Positions 8,545 through 17,837 of a stretch of DNA of 39,698 nt are shown here, one piece after another. The notes under the pieces were generated by a model. It had not been told where the DNA came from. It saw only the letters and a program-made list of their open reading frames with translations, and ran no database searches. The translations under genes were made by a program, and so were the position numbers. Numbering within the stretch: the stretch's first letter is position 1; the number at the start of each line of letters is the position of its first letter. Source of the DNA: Alphaproteobacteria bacterium (GTDB lineage: Bacteria; Pseudomonadota; Alphaproteobacteria; Rhodospirillales; Magnetovibrionaceae); the NCBI GenBank assembly GCA_015231605.1, contig JADGBG010000003.1:39145-78842 (forward strand), read 5' to 3'.

Positions 8545-9162
8545 GTGCGTAAATCTTTAACGTATGCTCTCGCTGCTGGCGCGCTGTTCGGTCTTATGGG
8601 GACCACCGCCGCTCACGCCAGTGACGCCGAGGCCAGCATGCTGGCGAACACCTGCAACGGCTGCCATGGACCGGACGGCACCAGCTTCGGTCCGGCTTCG
8701 CCGACCATCGCCGGCATGAACAAGCTCTATCTTGCGGAAGCCCTGAAGTCGTATCGCGACGGCAAGCGCCCGTCCACGATCATGGGCCGCATCATGAAGG
8801 GCTATGACGACGCCGAGATCGAAAAGATCGCGGGTCATTTCGCGTCCAAGCCGTTCGGCCGCGTGGCCACCACCGGTGGCGACGCCGCGATGATCGCCCA
8901 GGGCGAAAAGCTGACGAAGGACCTGTGCGAAGGCTGTCACGAAAAGGACGGCTACGCCAATCAGGATTATCCGGTTCTCGCCGGTCAGATGATGCCGTAT
9001 CTCAGCAACAACCTTGCCGATTTCGAATCCGGGATGCGCAGCATCGATGACAACCCGAACATGTCTGACAAGGAAAAGCGCAAGAAGAAGCGCGCCCTGT
9101 CCGACCTGAAGGAAAAGGGTGGGGTTGAAGCGGTGCTTCAGTTCTACGCCAGCCGTAAGTAA
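8545..9162 (+). CDS. fccA: flavocytochrome c sulfide dehydrogenase, diheme cytochrome subunit
   Basis: This subunit accepts electrons from FccB-bound FAD during periplasmic sulfide oxidation and passes them to soluble cytochrome c. The 205-residue precursor has a Sec signal peptide ending near AAHASDAEA. Two class I heme c motifs are CNGCH (Cys37-His41) and CEGCH (Cys128-His132), giving a tandem two-domain layout as in FccA. The start is GTG 8545 with GGGAGG eight bases upstream. The fccB gene follows after 14 bases. The pairing with FccB settles the assignment. Confidence 0.93.
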   Translation: MRKSLTYALAAGALFGLMGTTAAHASDAEASMLANTCNGCHGPDGTSFGPASPTIAGMNKLYLAEALKSYRDGKRPSTIMGRIMKGYDDAEIEKIAGHFASKPFGRVATTGGDAAMIAQGEKLTKDLCEGCHEKDGYANQDYPVLAGQMMPYLSNNLADFESGMRSIDDNPNMSDKEKRKKKRALSDLKEKGGVEAVLQFYASRK

Positions 9163-9176
9163 GGGGGAACGGATAA

Positions 9177-10475
9177 ATGACCAATATGAATCGTCGTAAC
9201 TTTCTGAAAACGACTGGCGGCGCCGCTGTTGCGGTTGGCGCCACCCTCGCAGCTCCGCACGTGGCCCTGGCGGCCGCCGGAAAAGTCGTCATCGTCGGCG
9301 GCGGCGTCGCCGGCGCGACCACGGCCCGCTACCTGAAGCTCGCCAACGCGGCCATCGATATCACCATCATCGAACCGAACGCCACGTATCACACCTGCTT
9401 CATGTCCAACGAAGTGCTGGGCGGCGACCGCACCCTGGCCCAGATCGAACAGACCTACGACGGTCTGGTGAAGATGGGCGTCAAGGTGGTCAAGGACTCC
9501 GTCACCGGCATCGACGCGGCCAAGAAGACCGTGATCACCGCCGGCGGCATGCCGTTCGACTACGATCACTGCGTGGTCGCTCCGGGCATCAGCTTCAAGG
9601 CGGAAGAGTTCGCCGACGTCGGCGATCATTCCGTGATCACCCACGCTTGGAAAGCCGGTCCGCAGACCGCCACCCTGCGCGCGCAGCTCGAAGCCATGGC
9701 CGACGGCGGCAAGATGTGCATCATCGCGCCGAACAACCCGTTCCGCTGCCCTCCTGGGCCGTACGAACGCGCCAGCCAGATCGCGCACTACTTCAAGCAC
9801 CACAAGCCGAAGTCCAAGGTCGTGATCATCGACCGCAAGGACAAGTTCTCCAAGCAGGGCTTGTTCATGCAGGCTTGGAAGGATCTGTATGGTTACGGCA
9901 CCGACAATTCCATCATCGAATGGCGTTCCGCCTCGACGATGGCCGGTCTCGAAGCCATCAGCGCGAAGGACATGACCGTCGACACCCTGGCCGCCGGCAA
10001 GGAAAAGTTCGACGTCATCAACTTCATCCCCGACCAGAAGGCCGGTGAAATCGCGTTCGCGGCGGATCTCGCCAACGACAAGGGATGGTGCGACGTCGAC
10101 AAGATCACCTTCGAATCGAAGAAGCACAAGGGCATCCACGTCCTCGGTGACGCCTCGGTGGCGACCTCCATGCCGAAGTCTGGCTATTCCGCCAACTCGC
10201 AGGGCAAGGTTTGCGCCGCGGCCATCGTCGCGATGTTGGCCGGCAAGCCGGTCGGCACGCCGTCCTACGTCAACACCTGCTACTCCATCGCGGGCGAAAA
10301 CTACGGCTTCTCCGTTGCGGCGGTCTACCGCTACAACGCCGAGAAGGACGAGATCGCCGGCGTCAAGGACGCTGGTGGCCTGACCGCGGTCGACGCTTCA
10401 GCCGAAGTCCGCCGTCGCGAAGTCGAATTCGCGTACAGCTGGTACAACAACATCTGCAAGGACACCTGGGGCTAA
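9177..10475 (+). CDS. fccB: flavocytochrome c sulfide dehydrogenase, flavoprotein subunit
   Basis: A 432-residue FAD enzyme that oxidises sulfide (to polysulfide or sulfur) in the periplasm and donates to FccA. A Tat signal ([12 protein letters not shown]) ends after PHVALAAAG. The Rossmann motif [18 protein letters not shown] follows at once. The family cysteine in [12 protein letters not shown] and the partner in [14 protein letters not shown] correspond to the redox disulfide near the flavin. The C-terminal [13 protein letters not shown] and [18 protein letters not shown] belong to the FCSD flavin-binding domain. It is cotranscribed with fccA and followed by a strong terminator. Confidence 0.96.
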   Translation: MTNMNRRNFLKTTGGAAVAVGATLAAPHVALAAAGKVVIVGGGVAGATTARYLKLANAAIDITIIEPNATYHTCFMSNEVLGGDRTLAQIEQTYDGLVKMGVKVVKDSVTGIDAAKKTVITAGGMPFDYDHCVVAPGISFKAEEFADVGDHSVITHAWKAGPQTATLRAQLEAMADGGKMCIIAPNNPFRCPPGPYERASQIAHYFKHHKPKSKVVIIDRKDKFSKQGLFMQAWKDLYGYGTDNSIIEWRSASTMAGLEAISAKDMTVDTLAAGKEKFDVINFIPDQKAGEIAFAADLANDKGWCDVDKITFESKKHKGIHVLGDASVATSMPKSGYSANSQGKVCAAAIVAMLAGKPVGTPSYVNTCYSIAGENYGFSVAAVYRYNAEKDEIAGVKDAGGLTAVDASAEVRRREVEFAYSWYNNICKDTWG

Positions 10476-10512
10476 GGCCGGTTTGGTCTCGACCTAGGTA
10501 GACTTTAACGTC

Positions 10513-10551
10513 AGCCCCCGTTCCCCATATGGGGGACGGGGGCTTTCGTTT
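10513..10551 (+). terminator. intrinsic terminator after fccAB
   Basis: AGCCCCCGTTCCCC pairs with GGGGACGGGGGCT (10513-10544) around a short ATATG loop and is followed by TTCGTTT. Confidence 0.9.
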
Positions 10552-10671
10552 CACAAGAAAATAGATTAGAAAATCTTTAGTCAGATCGCCGTGCTTCCTG
10601 GTGGATGTGCGGAATTCGTGGGGAATGGCGGGCGCATGAAGCCTGCCGATTGAATCGGGGAGTTGCTGAGC

Positions 10672-11235
10672 GTGGTTGGCATTGTGAAAGGGATTATGAA
10701 CTGGCTGAAAAAGCCGGTTGTCTTGTGGGGCGGGTTGCTTTCGGGCGTGATCGGCACCGCCGTGTTCCTGGTGGTTTTCACCAAGGTCGTCGCCATGACG
10801 AACACCATGGATTTCTGCGTGTCCTGTCATTCCATGACGTATCCGTATGAAGAATACAAAAAGAGCTTCCATTACCAAAACACCGTCGGCGTTCAGGCCG
10901 GTTGTCCGGATTGCCACGTGCCGAAAACCTATCCGGAAAAGCTCGTCGCCAAGGTTCTCGCCTACAAGGACGTGTTGCACGAGATTCTCGGCACCATCGA
11001 CACCAAGGAAAAGTTCGAGGAATACCGCCTCACCATGGCCAAGCGCGTTTGGCACAAGATGGAGGCGACGAAATCCCAGGCTTGTCGCAACTGTCATAAT
11101 TTCGACAACATGCTGTTCGACGAGCAGGGCCGGCGCGCCGGGCGGAAACACCAGGAAGCGCAAAAGGACGGCGATCATTGCATCAGCTGTCACAAGGGCG
11201 TGGTGCACGAAATGCCCAAGGACTATGAATACTGA
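10672..11235 (+). CDS. NapC/NirT-family tetraheme cytochrome c
   Basis: A membrane-anchored quinol dehydrogenase-type cytochrome. One N-terminal transmembrane helix (about VVLWGGLLSGVIGTAVFLVVF) is followed by a periplasmic domain with four heme motifs: CVSCH, CPDCH, CRNCH and CISCH. The segment MDFCVSCHSMTYPYEEYKKS is the NapC/NirT first-heme signature. At about 190 residues it is the short form of the family. I prefer GTG 10672, nine bases after GGGGAG, over TTG 10663 or ATG 10696. Family members carry electrons between the quinone pool and periplasmic partners. The next gene, a tetraheme cytochrome 91 bases downstream, is the obvious partner. No nitrate or TMAO reductase gene is nearby. 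Confidence 0.9.
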   Translation: MVGIVKGIMNWLKKPVVLWGGLLSGVIGTAVFLVVFTKVVAMTNTMDFCVSCHSMTYPYEEYKKSFHYQNTVGVQAGCPDCHVPKTYPEKLVAKVLAYKDVLHEILGTIDTKEKFEEYRLTMAKRVWHKMEATKSQACRNCHNFDNMLFDEQGRRAGRKHQEAQKDGDHCISCHKGVVHEMPKDYEY

Positions 11236-11326
11236 CGCAAGGATGATGAAGGATGGGCGCTTCGGGACATGAGGTCGCGGATCGCCCGTCGAAACGCTCC
11301 CCGGATGACGAATGTGAGAGGTTGAT

Positions 11327-12739
11327 ATGCGGACTGCATTGAAAAACAATTTTAAAAAAATGACACGCATCGGTGCGGGCGGGTTCGGGACCGTAACCGC
11401 CGCGGCTCTTGCCTGCGTCGTGACGATGTCTCCTTCCGTTCACGCGGCCGACCCGAACGGTTCTGGCGCGGCTGGCGCCGAGGCTCAATTCGATCAGGCC
11501 CTGGTCGCCTCCATCGCCGCCGGTGGACGGCTCTATGACAACTGGATGCGTGAACTGGCGGATCGCAAGCCCGGTGAGATGCACGTCCTGTATCCTCCCG
11601 AAGGGGAGAAGGCGGGAGTGCCCGACGAAACCTGGCGGTGCGTCACGTGCCATGGCTGGGATTACAAGGGCGTTGACGGCGCGTTCGAATCCGGACCGGA
11701 TTACACCGGCATCAAGGGCATCACCCGTGTGCGCGGCATGAAGCCCGACGACATCACGCCGCTGTTCACCGACGAAAAGCACGATTTCGGCAACCGTCTG
11801 GATAAGCAGTCCATTGCCGACTTGTCCAACTTCCTGGCCTACGGCATGACGCCGGTGGACATGTTCATCGATCCGGTCACCCGCCGCGTGAAGATTGAGC
11901 CGGTCTCCGCCTCGCCGCATTTCTCGACCATCTGCGTCAATTGCCACGGCGCGGACGGGCGCATGATGGCGACCATTCCGCCCCTTGGCGATGTCGCCCG
12001 CGCGGACCCCTGGCAGTCGATGCACAAAATGTTGAACGGTCACCCGGGCGACGCCATGCCGGCGCTGCGCGCGTTCGACATGATCACGACGCTCGGGACC
12101 TTGTCCTTCATCCAGTCTCTGCCGTCCCGCGACCAGTTGTTCGCCATCGCGCGCGGCGGCAAGCTGTATGACAACTGGATCGATGAATTGGACATCCCCG
12201 AACCCAAGGACGTTCACCCCGCGTTTCCCAAGAAGGACAGCGTCCGCGAAGGCTCCAACACCTGGCGGTGCGTGGAATGCCATGGTTGGGATTACAAGGG
12301 CGCGCACGGCATCAAGGGCATCGACTCCAAGTCGGGCGCTCATCCGGCGGCGATCATGAAGATCTTGTCCGATGACACCCATGCGCTCGGCACTTACCTC
12401 AAGTATGAGGACCTGTACGACCTCGCCAGCTTCGTCAGTTTCGGCCAGATCGAGATGCGCGAATATATCGATCCGCAGACCAACAAGGCGCGCGGCAATG
12501 CGGAAAACAGCGAACGGTATTACCTGACGCTGTGCGCCACCTGCCATGGTGAGGATGGCCGGGCGATCCGCACCATGCCGCCGGTTGGCCGCGTCGCCAA
12601 CGAACGTCCCCAGCAGGCGCTGCACAAGGTTCTGCACGGCCACCCCGGCGACGCCATGCCGGCCTGGCAGGCGTCCATGCCGCCTTTGATCATCAAGGAT
12701 ATGCTGGCCAAGCTGCAAACCCTGCCGCAACGCAAGTGA
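11327..12739 (+). CDS. periplasmic tetraheme cytochrome with internal duplication
   Basis: A 470-residue secreted protein with a long signal peptide ending near SVHAADP. It has four CXXCH motifs in the order CVTCH, CVNCH, CVECH, CATCH. The protein is two tandem copies of a diheme unit. GGRLYDNWMREL...WRCVTCHGWDYKG in the first half matches GGKLYDNWIDEL...WRCVECHGWDYKG in the second. CVNCHGADGR...LNGHPGDAMPA likewise matches CATCHGEDGR...LHGHPGDAMPA. I do not know a characterised protein with this architecture. The position after a NapC-type gene and fccAB suggests an electron carrier or oxidoreductase in the sulfur-linked chain. A GAGAGG ribosome-binding site precedes ATG 11327. Confidence 0.88.
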   Translation: MRTALKNNFKKMTRIGAGGFGTVTAAALACVVTMSPSVHAADPNGSGAAGAEAQFDQALVASIAAGGRLYDNWMRELADRKPGEMHVLYPPEGEKAGVPDETWRCVTCHGWDYKGVDGAFESGPDYTGIKGITRVRGMKPDDITPLFTDEKHDFGNRLDKQSIADLSNFLAYGMTPVDMFIDPVTRRVKIEPVSASPHFSTICVNCHGADGRMMATIPPLGDVARADPWQSMHKMLNGHPGDAMPALRAFDMITTLGTLSFIQSLPSRDQLFAIARGGKLYDNWIDELDIPEPKDVHPAFPKKDSVREGSNTWRCVECHGWDYKGAHGIKGIDSKSGAHPAAIMKILSDDTHALGTYLKYEDLYDLASFVSFGQIEMREYIDPQTNKARGNAENSERYYLTLCATCHGEDGRAIRTMPPVGRVANERPQQALHKVLHGHPGDAMPAWQASMPPLIIKDMLAKLQTLPQRK

Positions 12740-12762
12740 CCGCGAGGTCGCCGGAACGCAGA

Positions 12763-12795
12763 AACCCCGCCGATGGCCTCGGCGGGGTTTTTTGT
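12763..12795 (+). terminator. intrinsic terminator after tetraheme cytochrome
   Basis: AACCCCGCC (12763-12771) pairs with GGCGGGGTT (12781-12789), followed by a run of T. Confidence 0.9.
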
Positions 12796-12907
12796 TGGGG
12801 AAGGGGGTTTGCAACCCGTCATGAACCTGCTATGGAGGACGAAACCTACCCGTTTGGGCTGATGTTGGCCGCGTGCGCCGAATCCCAACCAGAACGAGAG
12901 CGCCTCC

Positions 12908-13546
12908 GTGAATATCCCCGCCAGCCAATCCAAGCCGCCGGTCACCATCGTCGCCGCCGATAAGTCTCCCCTGATTCTGAGCGGGTTGTTCCACCTGTTC
13001 GACAACGACGACCGTTTCAACCTTCTGGCCACGGCCGCCGACGGAGAACGGTTTCTGGAAGCCGTGGACCGCTTTTCCTTCGATGTTGGGGTGATCGGAT
13101 GGAACATGCCCTACCTGAACGGACAGGGCGTTCTCCAGTCCCTGCACGGTCATGCGGCGGCACCGCGCATCATTGTGTTCACGGGCAATCCCGCCCCCGA
13201 CATTCCCCGTCAGGTGATGCGCCTGGGCGGGGCGGGGTTTTGTTCGAAATGCGATGCGCCGCATGTCTTGCAGGAAACCGTTCTGGCGGTGTCCGAAGGG
13301 CGAATGGTGTTTCCATTCATGGATTTGTCCCGATCCGGCGCGGATCCCTTCGCCGGCCTGACGGCGCGGGAGCAGGAATTGCTGGCGGCCCTGGCGCGCG
13401 GGCTCACCAATCAGCAGATCGCCGACAACTTGCAGATCTCCTTGAACACCGTGAAATTTCATCTGAAAAACCTGTTCGGCAAGCTGGATGTCAAAAACCG
13501 CGCCCAGGCCGTGGCGTGTTACCTGAACGCCAGTGGCATGGCCTGA
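12908..13546 (+). CDS. LuxR/NarL-type response regulator with degenerate receiver
   Basis: A 212-residue regulator with an N-terminal receiver-like domain (about residues 11-130) and a C-terminal LuxR HTH (about 148-205). The HTH includes LTAREQELLAALARGLTNQQ and LQISLNTVKFHLKNLFGKL. In the receiver the phosphoacceptor aspartate is replaced by Gly64 (FDVGVIGWNMPYLNG, where D would stand before W/N). The second residue of the acidic pair is Lys19 (AADKSP). The conserved Lys is kept at residue 114 (FCSKCD), flanked by two cysteines. It probably does not respond to ordinary phosphotransfer. The start is GTG 12908. It is 43 bases upstream of the second phosphoribulokinase gene, so it may control the CBB genes that follow. 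Confidence 0.88.
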   Translation: MNIPASQSKPPVTIVAADKSPLILSGLFHLFDNDDRFNLLATAADGERFLEAVDRFSFDVGVIGWNMPYLNGQGVLQSLHGHAAAPRIIVFTGNPAPDIPRQVMRLGGAGFCSKCDAPHVLQETVLAVSEGRMVFPFMDLSRSGADPFAGLTAREQELLAALARGLTNQQIADNLQISLNTVKFHLKNLFGKLDVKNRAQAVACYLNASGMA

Positions 13547-13589
13547 GGGACGGTTTGTCCACAGGTTTACCGCTCGATAGGGTAGGGCG

Positions 13590-14609
13590 ATGCCCCCCTC
13601 GCAGGGTGTTGGAAGCGCGCCTTGCACGATGTTTGATGAGCCACCCGCGCAACGACAGGCCCGCTTCATGACCTTGCCCTTCAAACGCATCACCCGGCCC
13701 ATCATCTTGGGGATCGTCGGCGACAGCGCCACGGGCAAAAGCACGGCCGCGCGCGGCATCGCCGAAATTCTCGGGGCTGATCGGGTTCTCACCATCTGCA
13801 CCGACGACTACCACACATTCGATCGCGACGAACGCGCGCGTTTAGGGATCACCGCGCTCAATCCGGACGCCAACCACATCGACATTCTCGAACAGCACAT
13901 CGCGCTTTTGCGATCCGGTCAGCCGATTCTGAAGCCGACATACGATCATGTGAGCGGAACCATCACCCGCCCGGAGTATGTCGAGCCCAGGGAATACATC
14001 ATTTTGGAAGGGCTTCTCGGTTACGCGACGCGGGCCATGCGCGACTGTTTCGACGTGAAGATCTTCCTTGAGCCGGCGGAGGATCTGCGCGTCCGCTGGA
14101 AACTTCAACGCGACGTGGGCGAGCGTGGCTATTCCCTCGACCGCGTCCGGCAAATCCTCGATAAAAGGGCGGAAGACTGCGAAAAATTCATTCGGCCGCA
14201 GCGCACGTTCGCCGATGTCGTGGTGTCGTTTTATCCGCCCGAGGGCAATCAGGCGGAGACCGGAGCGCATCTCAACGTGCGCCACACCCTGCGCCCGACC
14301 CTGCCGCATCCCGACTTGACGCCGGTGCTGGATGCGGCCAAGAAATGCTTCCGTTTGGAGCTTGCACGCGATATTGACGGAAAGCCTGTTGATGTTTTGG
14401 AGATTCACGGCGATATTGCGGACAACCGCGCCAAGGCGATCGAGGACCTGTTGTGGGACCTCATCCCCGAGGCTCAACACCTGCGTGAAAACGTGGGCCA
14501 GTTCCGCGACGCGGAGAACCATACGGCGCTGAGCCACCCCTTGGCTCTGTCGGAGTTGTTTATGACTTATCACATGGTCAAGGCCGCCCTTGGCCATCAT
14601 GCGATTTAA
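13590..14609 (+). CDS. second phosphoribulokinase (class II-like PRK/uridine kinase family)
   Basis: A P-loop sugar kinase of 339 residues (313 from the alternative ATG 13668). Its P-loop is GIVGDSATGKST (residues 41-52). Further blocks are ICTDDYHTFDRDERARLGIT, LNPDANHIDILEQHI, KPTYDHVSGTITRPEYVEPR, then EYIILEGLLGY, and FIRPQRTFADVVVSFYPP. This differs throughout from the class I enzyme at 6702 and resembles the longer plant/cyanobacterial-type PRKs and their bacterial relatives. It most likely phosphorylates ribulose 5-phosphate, but a related sugar or nucleoside substrate cannot be excluded. The upstream start at 13590 has an AGGG site. It lies 45 bases before transketolase, in a cluster of regulator, PRK, tkt and fba. 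Confidence 0.85.
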   Translation: MPPSQGVGSAPCTMFDEPPAQRQARFMTLPFKRITRPIILGIVGDSATGKSTAARGIAEILGADRVLTICTDDYHTFDRDERARLGITALNPDANHIDILEQHIALLRSGQPILKPTYDHVSGTITRPEYVEPREYIILEGLLGYATRAMRDCFDVKIFLEPAEDLRVRWKLQRDVGERGYSLDRVRQILDKRAEDCEKFIRPQRTFADVVVSFYPPEGNQAETGAHLNVRHTLRPTLPHPDLTPVLDAAKKCFRLELARDIDGKPVDVLEIHGDIADNRAKAIEDLLWDLIPEAQHLRENVGQFRDAENHTALSHPLALSELFMTYHMVKAALGHHAI

Positions 14610-14654
14610 ACGTATTCGGCATATAACCGATCAACACCGGGAGGATACATTCCA

Positions 14655-16634
14655 ATGACCGCAACCCATCACGATATGGCCAACGCCATCCGCTTCCTGT
14701 CCGTGGACGCGGTGCAGAAAGCCAATTCCGGCCACCCGGGCATGCCCATGGGCATGGCCGACGTCGCCACCGTGCTGTACACCAAGTTCATGAAGTACGA
14801 TCCGAAGGCCACCAAGTGGGCCGACCGCGACCGCTTCGTGCTGTCCGCGGGTCACGGCTCGATGCTGATGTACTCGCTGCTGTACCTCTCGGGCGTTGAC
14901 GACGTGTCCATCGACGACATCAAGAACTTCCGTCAGATGGGTTCCAAGACCGCCGGCCACCCGGAATACGGCCATGTTGACGGCGTCGAAACCACCACCG
15001 GCCCGCTCGGCCAGGGCATCACCACCGCCGTCGGCATGGCGCTCGCGGAAAAGATGCTGAATGCCCGCTACGGCAACGACATCGTCGATCACTACACCTA
15101 CACCATCGCCGGCGACGGCTGCCTCATGGAAGGCATCTCCCAGGAAGCCATCTCGATGGCCGGCCACCTGAAGCTGAACAAGCTGATCGTGATGTGGGAC
15201 GACAACGAAATCTGCATCGACGGCAACACCAACAAGACCCTGTCCGACGACCAGTGCGCCCGTTTCGAGGCGTCCGGCTGGGACACGCAGAAGATCGACG
15301 GCCACGACGCCGCCGCCATCGAAGCCGCCATCGCCAAGGCCCGCAAGTCCGACAAGCCGTCCCTGATCGCGTGCAAGACCACGATCGGTTACGGCGCGCC
15401 GACCAAGGCCGGTACTCATGACGTGCACGGTGCCGCTCTGGGCGCCGAGGAAATCAAGGGCATGCGTGAAGGCCTGGGCTGGCATCACGCCGAATTCGAA
15501 ATTCCGGAAAACGTTCTGGAAGCCTGGCGCTCCGCCATGGCGAAGAATTCCGCCGCCCGCGAATCCTGGCAGGGCCGCCTCAACAAGCTTGACGACGCCA
15601 CCCGCGCCGAATTCAACCGCATCATGTCCGGCGAACTGCCGGCCGGTTGGGAAGACGCGCTCAACGCCTTCAAGAAGAAGATGTCCGAAGACAAGCCGAA
15701 GCTGGCCACCCGTCAGTCTTCCGGCAAGACCCTGGAAGTCCTGACCGCGGCGATCCCGGAAATGGTCGGCGGCTCGGCCGACCTGACCGGTTCGGTGCTG
15801 ACCAAGACCCCGTCCACGGCGTCGGTCACCAACACCGACTTCACCGGCCGCTACATCCACTACGGCGTGCGTGAACACGCCATGGGCGCGGTGATGAACG
15901 GCTTCGCGCTGCACGGCGGCTTCATCCCCTACGGCGGCACGTTCGCCGTGTTCGCCAACTACATGATGGGTTCGATCCGACTGTCGGCTCTGATGGGCAC
16001 GCGCGTGGGCTATGTGCTGACGCACGACTCCATCGGTCTGGGCGAAGACGGCCCGACCCACCAGCCGGTGGAAACGCTGGCCATGCTGCGTTCCATGCCG
16101 AACTTCTACACCATGCGTCCGTGCGACGTGGTGGAAACGGCGGAATGCTGGGCGATCGCGGTGAAGTCCGCGAAGACCCCGTCCGGTCTGATCCTGACCC
16201 GTCAGGGCCTGCCGACGCTGCGCACCACGCACACCGACGAAAACCTGTGCGCCAAGGGCGCCTATGTCCTGGCCGAAGCCGAGGGCGGCGCGCGCAAGGT
16301 GACCTTGATGGCGACCGGTTCCGAAGTTGAAATCGCCATGAAGGCCCGCGACATGCTGCAGGCCGACGGCATTCCGACCGCGGTCGTGTCCATGCCGATT
16401 TGGGAGCTGTTCGACGAGCAGGACGACGCCTACAAGGCTTCGGTTCTGGGCGAAGGCACCGTCAAGGTCGGCGTCGAAGCCGCCATGCGCTTCGGTTGGG
16501 ACCAGTACGTCGGCTCCGACGGCGGTTTTGTGGGCATGAAGGGCTTCGGCGCTTCCGCTCCGGCCGACCAGCTGTACAAGCACTTCGGCATCACGGCTGA
16601 AAACGTGGTCGCCGAAGCCAAGGCCCGCCTGTAA
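14655..16634 (+). CDS. cbbT: transketolase
   Basis: A thiamine-diphosphate enzyme that moves two-carbon units between sugar phosphates in the regeneration phase of the CBB cycle. Its 659 residues are the usual length. The N-terminal [20 protein letters not shown] is characteristic. The TPP motif runs from [20 protein letters not shown] to DDNEICIDG. The pyrimidine domain has DLTGS and [19 protein letters not shown] strong GGGAGGA site precedes ATG 14655. It is followed after 41 bases by fba, and both are next to a PRK gene, which supports the cbb role rather than only the pentose phosphate pathway. Confidence 0.97.
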   Translation: MTATHHDMANAIRFLSVDAVQKANSGHPGMPMGMADVATVLYTKFMKYDPKATKWADRDRFVLSAGHGSMLMYSLLYLSGVDDVSIDDIKNFRQMGSKTAGHPEYGHVDGVETTTGPLGQGITTAVGMALAEKMLNARYGNDIVDHYTYTIAGDGCLMEGISQEAISMAGHLKLNKLIVMWDDNEICIDGNTNKTLSDDQCARFEASGWDTQKIDGHDAAAIEAAIAKARKSDKPSLIACKTTIGYGAPTKAGTHDVHGAALGAEEIKGMREGLGWHHAEFEIPENVLEAWRSAMAKNSAARESWQGRLNKLDDATRAEFNRIMSGELPAGWEDALNAFKKKMSEDKPKLATRQSSGKTLEVLTAAIPEMVGGSADLTGSVLTKTPSTASVTNTDFTGRYIHYGVREHAMGAVMNGFALHGGFIPYGGTFAVFANYMMGSIRLSALMGTRVGYVLTHDSIGLGEDGPTHQPVETLAMLRSMPNFYTMRPCDVVETAECWAIAVKSAKTPSGLILTRQGLPTLRTTHTDENLCAKGAYVLAEAEGGARKVTLMATGSEVEIAMKARDMLQADGIPTAVVSMPIWELFDEQDDAYKASVLGEGTVKVGVEAAMRFGWDQYVGSDGGFVGMKGFGASAPADQLYKHFGITAENVVAEAKARL

Positions 16635-16675
16635 GAAAAAAACGTAACGTAACACTTTGTAAGGAGTAGAGAATT

Positions 16676-17740
16676 ATGGCTCTCGTATCCATGCGCCAGC
16701 TTCTCGACCACGCCGCCGAAAACGGCTATGGCCTGCCCGCGTTCAACGTCAACAACATGGAACAGGTCCAGGCGATCATGAAGGCCGCCGACGCGACCAA
16801 CAGCCCGGTGATCCTGCAGGGTTCCGCCGGTGCGCGTAAGTACGCCGGCGAAGCGTTCCTGCGCCACCTGATCCTGGCCGCGATCGAAGCGTATCCGCAC
16901 ATTCCGATCTGCATGCACCAGGACCACGGCACCAGCCCGGCCGTTTGCCAGCGCTCCATCCAGTCGGGCTTCTCGTCCGTCATGATGGACGGCTCGTTGA
17001 TGACCGACGGCAAGACCCCGTCCTCCTACGACTACAACGTCGAAACCACGCGCCGCGTGGTCGACATGGCGCACGCCTGCGGCGTGTCCGTGGAAGGTGA
17101 GCTGGGCTGCCTGGGCTCGCTCGAAACCGGTCAGGCCGGCGAAGAAGACGGCATCGGCGCGGAAGGCATTCTGGACCACAGCCAGATGTTGACCGATCCC
17201 GACGAAGCCGCCGATTTCGTGAAGAAGACCAACGTCGACGCCCTGGCCATCGCCATCGGCACCTCGCACGGCGCGTACAAGTTCACGCAGAAGCCGACCG
17301 GCGCGATCCTGCGCATCGACCGCGTGAAGGAAATTCACGCGCGCATCCCGTCGGTGCACCTGGTCATGCACGGCTCCAGCTCGGTCCCGCAGGACTGGCT
17401 GAAGATCATCAACGACTTCGGTGGCGACATGGGCCAGACCTACGGCGTTCCGGTCGAGGAAATCGTCGAAGGCATCAAGTCCGGCGTGCGCAAGGTCAAC
17501 ATCGACACCGACCTGCGCATGGCGTCCACGGGCTCCATCCGCAAGCACCTGCATGACAACAAGTCCAACTTCGACCCGCGCAAGTTCCTGGCCGAAGCGA
17601 CCAAGGGCATGACCGGCATCTGCAAGAACCGCTACGAAGCCTTCGGCGCCGCCGGTCAGGCCTCAAAGATCAAGGTCATGTCTCTCGAAACCATGTTCGA
17701 GAAGTACGAGAAGGGCGATCTGGACGCGAAGGTCAACTGA
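16676..17740 (+). CDS. cbbA: class II fructose-bisphosphate aldolase
   Basis: A zinc-dependent aldolase of 354 residues. In the CBB cycle it condenses dihydroxyacetone phosphate with glyceraldehyde 3-phosphate, or with erythrose 4-phosphate to give sedoheptulose bisphosphate. Signatures are [20 protein letters not shown] with [32 protein letters not shown] and [16 protein letters not shown]. The start is ATG 16676 after AAGGAG. It ends the plus-strand cbb run at a clear terminator. Confidence 0.97.
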   Translation: MALVSMRQLLDHAAENGYGLPAFNVNNMEQVQAIMKAADATNSPVILQGSAGARKYAGEAFLRHLILAAIEAYPHIPICMHQDHGTSPAVCQRSIQSGFSSVMMDGSLMTDGKTPSSYDYNVETTRRVVDMAHACGVSVEGELGCLGSLETGQAGEEDGIGAEGILDHSQMLTDPDEAADFVKKTNVDALAIAIGTSHGAYKFTQKPTGAILRIDRVKEIHARIPSVHLVMHGSSSVPQDWLKIINDFGGDMGQTYGVPVEEIVEGIKSGVRKVNIDTDLRMASTGSIRKHLHDNKSNFDPRKFLAEATKGMTGICKNRYEAFGAAGQASKIKVMSLETMFEKYEKGDLDAKVN

Positions 17741-17767
17741 GACTCTGAGCGTTCATCGCGTGAAACG

Positions 17768-17796
17768 AAAGGGCGGCCCACGGGCCGCCCTTTTGC
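17768..17796 (+). terminator. intrinsic terminator after cbbA
   Basis: GGGCGGCCC pairs with GGGCCGCCC (17771-17790) around a short loop, followed by TTTT. Confidence 0.88.
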
Positions 17797-17837
17797 CGTC
17801 AAAGGGTGTTGGCATTTTCGGAGGGCGGGAGTAGGCT

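Noticed and set aside
14631-16655. 674-residue minus-strand frame opposite transketolase
   Set aside because: Antisense shadow; the plus strand encodes an unmistakable transketolase.
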